DNA of 8,160 nt from Holophagaceae bacterium UBA706. GTDB lineage: Bacteria > Acidobacteriota > Holophagae > Holophagales > Holophagaceae. The stretch spans positions 1 to 8,160 of the forward strand of contig DBME01000295.1 of assembly GCA_002298155.1 (NCBI GenBank), given 5' to 3'. The notes under the pieces were generated by a model. It ran no database searches, had not been told where the DNA came from, and saw only the letters and a program-made list of their open reading frames with translations. Within the stretch, counting starts at the first letter, position 1. The number at the start of each line of letters is the position of its first letter. The translations under genes and the position numbers were made by a program. Of this stretch, positions 1 through 5,496 are shown piece by piece.

Positions 1-40
1 CGACGCCCTGGCCCGCCTCGCGAACCTGGGCGCCCCCTGA
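1..40 (+). CDS. 3' end of an unidentified gene running in from the left
   Basis: Codons starting at base 2 read D-A-L-A-R-L-A-N-L-G-A-P and end in TGA at 38-40. Third positions are almost all G/C, as in the genes that follow, so this is probably the C-terminus of a real + strand gene. Only twelve residues are visible and no family can be recognised. No U-rich hairpin terminator is seen between this stop and the next gene. The upstream gene could therefore read into the buf operon, although the 128-bp gap and a candidate promoter inside it suggest a separate unit. Confidence 0.5.
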   Translation, partial: DALARLANLGAP

Positions 41-55
41 TTTCTTGTCACGGTC

Positions 56-82
56 CTAACCTCGGGCGCACCCTAAGCCGTA
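56..82 (+). promoter_or_regulatory. candidate ECF-type promoter of the buf operon
   Basis: CTAACC (56-61), 17 bases, then CGTA (79-82) resembles the AAC-containing -35 and CGT-containing -10 of ECF sigma promoters. It is close to the GTAACC-type -35 known for the SigF regulon that drives related MNIO operons. Transcription would start near 89-90, leaving an approximately 80-nt 5' UTR before bufA. The sigma gene inside this operon makes autoregulation a natural inference. This is a short motif found by eye, so it stays tentative. Nothing else is evident in 83-157. Confidence 0.3.
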
Positions 83-168
83 GAAACTGATTCCAGATCT
101 CAACAACCTGCATCCCGCAGCTTGCCGATCCGGAGATCACCAGGCGGCTCGTGCCGCGCGGAGGAACC

Positions 169-471
169 ATGATCAACCGTCTCATCGGGGCCGCGACCCT
201 CTTCAGTGCCAGCACCATCCTCCTCAGTGGCGCCCCCGTCCTTGGCGCCACCCCCGTCCCCGGCGCCGGCTCCAGCCCCGCCCTGTCCCTTTCCGGCGGT
301 TGCGGCGCCCAGGAGCCCAAGAAGGACGAGCCCGCCAAGGATCCCAAGGCCAAGGAGACCAAGAAGGCCAAGGGCAAGAAGGATGGCGGCTGCGGCAAGG
401 ACGGTACCTGCGGCAAGGACAAGAAGGACAAGAAGGACAAGGACGGCTCCTGCGGCGCGGACAAGAAGTAG
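169..471 (+). CDS. bufA: BufA/HvfA-like secreted Cys/Lys-rich precursor peptide (MNIO substrate)
   Basis: This is a 100-residue protein. Residues 1 to about 27 form a signal peptide (Arg near the N-terminus, hydrophobic core about 5-25, possible cleavage after VLGA at 27). The mature part is low-complexity and rich in Lys/Asp/Gly, with Cys at 45, 75, 81 and 95. Three Cys sit in a repeated D-G-x-C-G motif (72-76, 78-82, 92-96), normally preceded by Lys. A fourth is in G-G-C-G (43-46). This resembles the substrates of DUF692/MNIO enzymes (bufferins, HvfA with its EGKCG repeats), whose cysteines are modified to bind copper. The gene lies 6 nt upstream of the MNIO gene. The ATG at 169 is chosen because GGAGGA (160-165) sits just upstream and the signal peptide starts cleanly there; a GTG at 151 would add six residues and include the ribosome site. 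Low-complexity sequence makes the exact subfamily uncertain. Confidence 0.8.
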   Translation: MINRLIGAATLFSASTILLSGAPVLGATPVPGAGSSPALSLSGGCGAQEPKKDEPAKDPKAKETKKAKGKKDGGCGKDGTCGKDKKDKKDKDGSCGADKK

Positions 472-477
472 CCCCGC

Positions 478-1329
478 ATGGAGGGCACCCCCTTCACCGG
501 CGTGGGCCTCGGCCTGCGCAGGCCCCATCTCGAGGCCGTGGCCCGGGATGGGGCCCGGGGGGTCCCCTTCTGGGAAATCTGCCCGGAGAACGTCCTGGGC
601 GAGGGGGGCCGCCATGCCCGGTGCACCCGCGCGATCCTCGAGCGGGACGCAGCCCTCACCCATGGCCTGGCCATCTCCGTGGGCGGCTTCGACCCCTGGG
701 ACGCCGCCTACCTGCGTGACCTGGGCGCCTTCCTCACCCGCACCGGGACCCCCTGGCATTCCGAGCACCTCTGCTTCACCAGCGTGGACGGCACCTGTCT
801 CCACGACCTCCTGCCCCTCCCGTTCACCAAGGATGCGGCCCGCCATACGATCGGACGGGTCAAGGAGCTGCAGGCTCGCCTGCCCGTGCCCCTGGTTCTG
901 GAGAACATCACCTACTACGCCCCCCTGGGCGCCGGGGAATGGGACGAGGCCCAGTTCCTCACCGAGGTGCTGGAGGGGGCCGACGCCGGTTGGCTCCTGG
1001 ACATCAACAACGTCTACGTGAACGGCTTGAATTTCGGCTTCGACCCCCGGGAATGGCTCGCCCGCATGCCCCTCCACCGGGTGGTGCAGATGCACGTGGC
1101 CGGCCACGGCCGTTTCGGGGACCTGGTCATCGACACCCACGGGTCGCCGGTGATCCCCGAGGTGGCCGAGCTCATGGCCTGGACCCTGCGCCGCCTGGGC
1201 CGGCGGGTGCCGGTGCTCCTGGAGCGGGACAACAACCTGCCGGAACTGGAGGAGCTCCTGACGGAGCGGGCAAGCCTTCAGGCGGTCTACGACGCCGCCT
1301 TCACGGAGGAGCCCGCCTTCCATGCCTGA
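478..1329 (+). CDS. bufB: MNIO family (DUF692) iron-dependent peptide-modifying oxidase, BufB/HvfB-like
   Basis: A 283-residue TIM-barrel protein of the multinuclear non-haem iron-dependent oxidase family (formerly DUF692), at the usual family length. Diagnostic pieces in order: GVGLGLR (8-14), HGLAISVGG (62-70), SEHL with metal-ligand His97, ENITYY with Glu142, DINNVYVN with Asp175 and Asn177/178, HVAGH with His206 and His210, IDTH with Asp219 and His221, and LLERDNN with Glu249. These are the ligands that hold the two or three iron ions in known members, and none is missing. Family members oxidise Cys in a precursor peptide (to oxazolone/thioamide or thiooxazole) with a DUF2063 partner. Here the substrate should be the DGxCG peptide encoded just upstream and the partner the next gene, whose start overlaps this gene's end by 8 nt. 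It is cytoplasmic, so modification would precede export. The ribosome site before ATG 478 is weak, which fits coupling to bufA translation. Confidence 0.93.
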   Translation: MEGTPFTGVGLGLRRPHLEAVARDGARGVPFWEICPENVLGEGGRHARCTRAILERDAALTHGLAISVGGFDPWDAAYLRDLGAFLTRTGTPWHSEHLCFTSVDGTCLHDLLPLPFTKDAARHTIGRVKELQARLPVPLVLENITYYAPLGAGEWDEAQFLTEVLEGADAGWLLDINNVYVNGLNFGFDPREWLARMPLHRVVQMHVAGHGRFGDLVIDTHGSPVIPEVAELMAWTLRRLGRRVPVLLERDNNLPELEELLTERASLQAVYDAAFTEEPAFHA

Positions 1330-2047
1330 GGCCCCCACCCTCCACCGCCAGCGGGCCCTGGCCTCCCTGATCCTGGACCCCGAGCCGGCCCCCGCGGACC
1401 TGGGCGAAGGGCTGCGCGTCTACCGGGACCTGGTGCGGGCGGGCCTGGAGGACGCCGTGGAATCCGCGCTGCCCATCACCCGGGTGCTCCTGGGGGAGGC
1501 GGACGCCTGGGACGAGGCCCTGGACGCGTTCCTGGCGGCGCGGTGCGTGGCCAGCCGGCACCACCGGGACATCGCCCCCGCCTTCCTGGGATGGCTGGCG
1601 GCCACCGGCTGGGGCCTGGACCGCTGGCCCTTCCTGCTGGAGCTGGCGCACTGGGAGCTGCTGGAACTTCTCGTCTGCCGCTGGGACGACCGGCCACCCC
1701 CGTCCGGCCTGGACCCGGTGCCGGGCCCCGGTTCCCGCATCGTCCTGGACCCCGCCGCCCAGCTGGTGTCCTACACCCACGCCGTCCAGCGCGCCACCGA
1801 GGAGGATCCCATCCCTTCCGCCGGGGCGACCCATCTCCTCGCCTTCCGCGACAAGGAAGGCGATTTCCAGGTCCTCGAGCTCACCCCCGCCACCGCCTAC
1901 CTGCTCACCGGGGCCCAGACCCGCCCCCTGGGCGACGTGCTGGAAGCCCTGGGCCTTCAGGAACCCGGGAGCGTCCGGCACCTCCTGGAGGACCTGCGCG
2001 GCCAGGGGGCCCTCGCCGGGTTCCTGGGCGGGGCGGATCGCGAATGA
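1322..2047 (+). CDS. bufC: BufC/HvfC-like partner protein (DUF2063)
   Basis: This 241-residue protein starts inside the end of bufB (8-nt overlap). The N-terminal half fits the DUF2063 putative DNA-binding/HvfC family: G-L-R-V-Y-R (30-35), a helix with A-L-P-I-T (49-53), L-L-G-E (56-59) and E-L-A-H-W-E (107-112). All are typical positions of the family, which reads roughly 'YR..v...l...fP....llGe......elA..E'. The C-terminal part (about 135-235) is a second, less conserved domain found in HvfC-type members. Known homologues bind the MNIO enzyme and the precursor leader and are needed for peptide modification. That role is inferred here from the gene order bufA-bufB-bufC. No membrane segment or signal peptide is visible. 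The end overlaps the sigma gene start as ATGA. Confidence 0.85.
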   Translation: MPEAPTLHRQRALASLILDPEPAPADLGEGLRVYRDLVRAGLEDAVESALPITRVLLGEADAWDEALDAFLAARCVASRHHRDIAPAFLGWLAATGWGLDRWPFLLELAHWELLELLVCRWDDRPPPSGLDPVPGPGSRIVLDPAAQLVSYTHAVQRATEEDPIPSAGATHLLAFRDKEGDFQVLELTPATAYLLTGAQTRPLGDVLEALGLQEPGSVRHLLEDLRGQGALAGFLGGADRE

Positions 2048-2652
2048 CGCCAGCTCCAGCCACGGAGGCGGAACTCATCGGCATGGCATCGCAGGGCGAC
2101 GCGGACGCCTTCGGCGATCTGGTGCGCCCGCACATGGGCCTCTTCCACAACGGCATCAACCGCATCCTCGGCAACGACGCCGACACCCAGGATGCCCTCC
2201 AGGACGCCCTCATGGGCATCTACCGGGACCTCCCCGGCTTCGAGGGCCGCAGCAAGTTCTCCTCCTGGGCCTACAAGGTCTGCATCAACTCCGCCCTCAT
2301 GCACCGCCGCTCCCGGGCCCGGAACCCCGAACCCGTCGGGTATCCGGAGCTGGGTCCCTACGACCTGCGCGGGCACCACCAGGAACTGCCCGGGCCCGAG
2401 TGGCAGGTGGAGGCCGAGGCCCACGGCCTCATGGAGAAGCGGGAGATGAAGGAATGCATCCTGGCGGCCCTGGACGAGCTGCCCGAAGGCCACCGGGAGG
2501 TGTACGTGCTCAAGGATCTGGAGGACTGGGACACCGGCGACATCGCCAGCCACCTGGGCCTCGCCCGCGCCACCGTGCGCCAACGTCTCCACCGGGCCCG
2601 GGTCCATCTCCAGTCCCGGCTCCGCACCTTCGTCATGGCAGGCCACCGATGA
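2044..2652 (+). CDS. ECF-like RNA polymerase sigma factor
   Basis: A 202-residue sigma-70 family protein with regions 2 and 4 only, the ECF plan. Region 2 (about 20-90) contains D-A-F-G-D-L-V, D-T-Q-D-A-L-Q-D-A-L (core binding) and F-E-G-R-S-K-F-S-S-W-A-Y-K-V (-10 recognition and melting). Region 4 (about 136-190) contains A-A-L-D-E-L-P-E-G-H-R-E-V and the helix-turn-helix D-I-A-S-H-L-G-L-A-R-A-T-V-R-Q-R-L (166-182), with the usual R-A-R afterwards. It is joined by ATGA overlaps to bufC upstream and to a small zinc-finger protein downstream, so it should be made in step with both. It most likely activates its own operon in response to metal or thiol stress; that function is inferred from context. 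No gene symbol is given because the ECF subgroup cannot be set by eye. Confidence 0.92.
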   Translation: MTPAPATEAELIGMASQGDADAFGDLVRPHMGLFHNGINRILGNDADTQDALQDALMGIYRDLPGFEGRSKFSSWAYKVCINSALMHRRSRARNPEPVGYPELGPYDLRGHHQELPGPEWQVEAEAHGLMEKREMKECILAALDELPEGHREVYVLKDLEDWDTGDIASHLGLARATVRQRLHRARVHLQSRLRTFVMAGHR

Positions 2653-2894
2653 GCCTCCTACCCTCCTGCAAGGACGTCCAGTCCCTGGCCACCGAATACC
2701 AGGAAGGCCACCTGTCCTTCTCTGACCGGTTCGGCATCCGCGTGCACCTGCTCCTGTGCTGGGCCTGCCGGGCCTTCATCCGGGGCCTGGAAGCCCTGCC
2801 GGGAATCACGAAGCGCGCCCTCGCCCCTCCAGGCGGCGCGCCCCCGGAGGCCCAGAAGGCCCTGGCGGCCACCCTCAAGCGGCTCAAGTCCTAG
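2649..2894 (+). CDS. small zinc-finger (zf-HC2/ZAS-like) anti-sigma factor
   Basis: An 81-residue protein whose ATG overlaps the sigma gene stop as ATGA. It has the anti-sigma zinc signature H-x3-C-x2-C (His33, Cys37, Cys40; read as HLLLCWAC at 33-40), with Cys7 a likely further ligand. A basic/Ala-rich tail follows (55-81). No transmembrane helix is present, so it would be a soluble cytoplasmic anti-sigma factor sensing metal or thiol state directly, unlike the multi-membrane-span NrsF/DUF1109 type linked to SigF in some proteobacterial MNIO operons. It presumably binds and holds the sigma factor until zinc is lost, the thiols oxidise or another metal displaces it. The family and its position support this; the inducing signal is not visible. 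It ends one base before the stop codon of the convergent permease gene. Confidence 0.8.
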   Translation: MSLLPSCKDVQSLATEYQEGHLSFSDRFGIRVHLLLCWACRAFIRGLEALPGITKRALAPPGGAPPEAQKALAATLKRLKS

Positions 2895-2895
2895 T

Positions 2896-4131
2896 TCACT
2901 CGTACCTCAGCGCATCGATCACATCCAGCCGCGATGCCTTCAACGCCGGCAGGAACCCCGCCACCACCCCCACCATCCCGCTGAAGCCCAGCCCCAGCGC
3001 CACGGCCCAGGGTTCCATGGAGGACGGCGTCGACGTGGCCGCGCGCAGGCCCCACAGGGTGCCCCCGGCCAGGGCGATGCCGATGCCCCCGCCCAGGAAG
3101 GCCAGCACCACCGACTCCGTGAGGAACTGCAGGAGGATGGTGCGGCGCAGGGCGCCCAGGGCGCGGCGCACGCCGATCTCGCGGGTGCGCTCGGTGACGG
3201 TGACCAGCATGATGTTGGAGATGCCGATGCCGCCCACCACCAGCGAGATGGCCGCGGCCATGGCCAGGAAGAGCGTCAACACGTCGGCCTGCTGGCTCAT
3301 CATCTTCACCAGGTCGTCCTGCTTGCGGATGGTGAAGGGCGATTCCTCGGCGTCCATGAGGTGCAGGCGCTGGCGCAGCAGCGCGGCGATCTCCGCCTCC
3401 GCCAGCTGGGCCCGGCCTTCCTGGGCGCTCACCAGGAGGTTCTGGATGTGGTCCCGGCCCATGAGCTTGCGCATCACCGTGGTGTAGGGGGCGATGACCA
3501 CGTCGTCCTGGTCGCCCATCATGCCGGCGCCCTTGGATTCCAGGACGCCGATGATCTCGAAGGGCAGCTTGCCCAGGCGGATGGTCTGGCCGACAGGGTC
3601 CTCGCCGCCGGGAAAGAGGTTCTTCACGACGGTCGTGCCCACCAGGCACACCTTGGCCTGGCCCCTTACCTCTGCTCGGGTGAAGACGCGGCCGTCCCGG
3701 ATGGACCAGCCCTGGATGCGGGGGAAGCTCTCCCCGGCGCCCTGGACGCTGGTGAGGACGTTGGCGTTCTGGAAGATCGCCGCCGCCGAGGTGCGCACCT
3801 GGGGCGTCGCCGCCACCACGCTGGAGCCCGCCAGCTCCTGCTCGATGAGCGTAGCGTCCTCCTCCCGGAGCACCTCGATACCGCCGGCGGCCATGGGGCC
3901 CATGCGGGAATTGGAGGAGCTGCCGCCGTTGAAGATGATGAGGGTGTTGGAGCCCATCTTCTGGATGATGGCCAGGGTCGCCTTCTTGGAGCCGGTGCCG
4001 ATGCCGATCATGACGATCACCGAGCCCACGCCGATGATGATCCCCAGCATGGTCAGGATCGCGCGGGAGAGGTTCCGGGTGAGGGAAACCAGGGCCAGAC
4101 GGAAGAGTTCGGAGATGCCCATGGCCGCCAT
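2896..4131 (-). CDS. MacB/FtsX-type ABC transporter permease (no ATPase domain)
   Basis: A 411-residue permease. Transmembrane helix 1 is at about 24-45, after a short amphipathic N-terminus with S-L-T-R-N-L-S-R. A large periplasmic MacB_PCD domain covers about 46-280. Helices 2-4 lie at about 283-310, 338-361 and 374-396. Between helices 2 and 3 lies T-E-R-T-R-E-I-G-V-R-R-A-L-G-A (313-327), the coupling helix that contacts the ATPase in MacB-like transporters. The C-terminal P-A-L-K-A-S-R-L-D-V-I-D-A-L-R-Y-E is the usual ending. Such permeases work by mechanotransmission with a MacA adaptor and a TolC-like outer-membrane channel to expel toxins, peptides or lipids. The adaptor is the gene just upstream, 1 nt away. 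A separate ATPase (LolD/MacB-N type) is required but is not in this window. An in-frame ATG at 4122 (MGISEL), with TAGGA before it, is an equally good start. Confidence 0.92.
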   Translation of the reverse strand: MAAMGISELFRLALVSLTRNLSRAILTMLGIIIGVGSVIVMIGIGTGSKKATLAIIQKMGSNTLIIFNGGSSSNSRMGPMAAGGIEVLREEDATLIEQELAGSSVVAATPQVRTSAAAIFQNANVLTSVQGAGESFPRIQGWSIRDGRVFTRAEVRGQAKVCLVGTTVVKNLFPGGEDPVGQTIRLGKLPFEIIGVLESKGAGMMGDQDDVVIAPYTTVMRKLMGRDHIQNLLVSAQEGRAQLAEAEIAALLRQRLHLMDAEESPFTIRKQDDLVKMMSQQADVLTLFLAMAAAISLVVGGIGISNIMLVTVTERTREIGVRRALGALRRTILLQFLTESVVLAFLGGGIGIALAGGTLWGLRAATSTPSSMEPWAVALGLGFSGMVGVVAGFLPALKASRLDVIDALRYE

Positions 4132-4132
4132 C

Positions 4133-5347
4133 CTACCGGGGCGGAGGCCCGCCGGGCCCCCCGAGGACCGGCTTGGCGGATGTGGCTGCGGCGGCGGGGG
4201 TCTGGTCCGAACCCACGAGGAGGCTCATGCCCTCCCGCAGCCCCTCGCCGGAGACCTCGGAGAACTGCGGGCCGGCGGCGCCCACCTGCACCGGGATGGC
4301 TCGGGGCGCCCCGTTCTCCAGGACCCACACCTTGTCGCCCTTGGGGGCGCCCGGGGTGCCGGGGTTGAAGCGCAGCGCCATGTTGGGCACCCGCAGGACC
4401 CCCTTGCGCTCGGCGGTGACGATGCCCACGTTGGCGGTCATGCCCGGAAACAGGGCCATCTCGCCCCGGTAGACGGGACTGCCCTGGGGAATGTAGCGCG
4501 CGGTGCCGGCGACCTTGGCGGGGGCGGCCTTGGCGGCGGGGCGGGGGACGTTGTCCACCTCCATCACCACGCAGTAGGTCACCACGTTGCTGGCCACGGT
4601 GGGATTGAGCTGCACCTCGCTCACGACGCCCTTGAAGGACATGCCCGGGTAGCTGTCCACCGTGAACTCGGCCATCTGGCCCACCTGGATCTGGCCGATG
4701 TCGGCCTCGTCGATGGCGGCCTGCACCTTCATGCGGGAGAGGTCCTTGGCGATGGAGAAGAGGCTCGGCGTGCTGAAGCTGGCCGCCACCGTCTGCCCCA
4801 CGTCCACGACGCGGGAGACCACCACGCCGTCCACCGGCGCCGTGATGGTGCAGTAGGCAAGGTTGATGCGGGCCCGGGCCAGGGCGGCCTTGGCGGCCTC
4901 CAGGTCGCCCAGGGCCGATTCGTAGGCCGTGGCCTTGGTTTCCAGGTCCGCCTGGGCCAGGAGCTGCTGGGACGCGAGGCGCCGGTTGCGCTCCAGGTCG
5001 TCCTTGGCGTGGGCGCAGGCCGCCTGTGCCTTGCGCAGCGTGGCCTGGGCATCGGCGACCTGGGTCTCGTTCACGGTCGAGTCGATGCGGGCGATGACCT
5101 GGCCCTTGCGGACGATGCTGTTGAAATCGGCCCGCAGCTCGGTCACCACGCCCGACACCTGGGTGCCCACCGAAACCTGGGTGAGGGCGTTCACGGTGCC
5201 GGTGGCCTTGACCTTCCGGCTCACGTCGCCCCGGTCCACGGTGGCGAAGCGCCACTGCGCCGCGGGCTTGGGCTTGAACGTGACCCAGGCGGCACAGCCG
5301 ACCAGGGCCAGGGCGAGGGGCATTCCCACGAGCAGGTATCGTTTCAT
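4133..5347 (-). CDS. MacA-like periplasmic adaptor (RND/HlyD membrane-fusion protein)
   Basis: A 404-residue adaptor. The N-terminus (M-K-R-Y-L-L-V...) has one hydrophobic stretch (4-24) that either anchors the protein in the inner membrane or acts as a lipoprotein signal, since L-V-G-C (15-18) matches a lipobox. Lipoyl/barrel-sandwich halves lie at about 52-89 (VSVGTQVSGVV then GQVIARID) and 165-190 (Y-C-T-I-T-A-P-V-D-G-V-V). They flank an alpha-helical coiled-coil hairpin (about 91-162) that should meet a TolC-like channel. Beta-barrel and membrane-proximal domains follow, then a Pro/Gly-rich tail. The start at 5347 is chosen for GGAAG five bases upstream and for the signal segment; a longer reading from a TTG at 5392 adds fifteen residues of no recognisable type. 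It forms a two-gene unit with the following permease (1-nt gap). The substrate cannot be told from sequence. Confidence 0.9.
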   Translation of the reverse strand: MKRYLLVGMPLALALVGCAAWVTFKPKPAAQWRFATVDRGDVSRKVKATGTVNALTQVSVGTQVSGVVTELRADFNSIVRKGQVIARIDSTVNETQVADAQATLRKAQAACAHAKDDLERNRRLASQQLLAQADLETKATAYESALGDLEAAKAALARARINLAYCTITAPVDGVVVSRVVDVGQTVAASFSTPSLFSIAKDLSRMKVQAAIDEADIGQIQVGQMAEFTVDSYPGMSFKGVVSEVQLNPTVASNVVTYCVVMEVDNVPRPAAKAAPAKVAGTARYIPQGSPVYRGEMALFPGMTANVGIVTAERKGVLRVPNMALRFNPGTPGAPKGDKVWVLENGAPRAIPVQVGAAGPQFSEVSGEGLREGMSLLVGSDQTPAAAATSAKPVLGGPGGPPPR

Positions 5348-5372
5348 GGCATCTTCCAAGGAACGGAGGGGA

Positions 5373-5388
5373 GGATGGACCTCCATCC
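5373..5388. repeat. perfect 7-bp inverted repeat upstream of the adaptor gene
   Basis: GGATGGA-CC-TCCATCC is a perfect dyad with a 2-nt spacer, ending about 25 bp upstream of the adaptor start codon. It could be an operator for a dimeric regulator of the transporter pair or a small hairpin in its 5' UTR. No convincing -35/-10 pair was found around it. Chance occurrence in GC-rich DNA is possible. Confidence 0.4.
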
Positions 5389-5407
5389 ACAAGGGTAGAC
5401 GCCGCCC

Positions 5408-5435
5408 CCGGCGGGCCGCTTAGGCGGCTCGCCGG
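5408..5435. repeat. strong hairpin between asnB and the adaptor gene
   Basis: CCGGCG-G-GCCGC-TTAG-GCGGC-T-CGCCGG folds into 6 bp, one G/T position, and 5 bp around a 4-nt loop. There is no T-run on either side, so it is not a standard intrinsic terminator. It lies after asnB and before the transporter genes on the minus strand, where it may protect mRNA ends or help a factor-dependent stop. Confidence 0.45.
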
Positions 5436-5471
5436 AAGGTCGGGAGTTGACGCCGAACCGCTGAAATCCGC

Positions 5472-5486
5472 CGCCGAACGTCGGCG
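5472..5486 (-). terminator. weak candidate hairpin just after the asnB stop
   Basis: CGCCGA-ACG-TCGGCG is a perfect 6-bp stem with a 3-nt loop, starting 10 bp past the asnB stop codon. On the minus strand it is followed by GCGGATTTC rather than a U-run, so terminator strength is doubtful. It is listed because no better terminator separates asnB from the transporter genes. Confidence 0.25.
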
Positions 5487-5496
5487 CCGGGGAGCT

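Noticed and set aside
151..168. GTG start for the BufA-like peptide
   Set aside because: The longer form would include the ribosome-binding site as codons and add non-signal residues before the signal peptide.
409..444. Tandem AAG-GAC repeat as a CRISPR-like or mobile element
   Set aside because: It encodes the Lys/Asp linker of the BufA-like peptide. There are no spacers and no palindromic repeats.
100..1338. 412-codon minus-strand open frame over bufA and bufB
   Set aside because: It is a shadow of the DUF692 gene, whose metal-ligand motifs are intact on the + strand. The translation is low-complexity Gly/Ala/Leu with no domain.
5348..5392. Extended start of the adaptor gene at a TTG
   Set aside because: The extra residues precede the signal/anchor segment. 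ATG 5347 has GGAAG at the right distance.
3494..5398. Very long open frame (634 codons) on the + strand across the transporter genes
   Set aside because: It is antisense to two clear protein families on the minus strand, is rich in His/Gly/Arg with no recognisable domain, and is the usual effect of high GC on the opposite strand.
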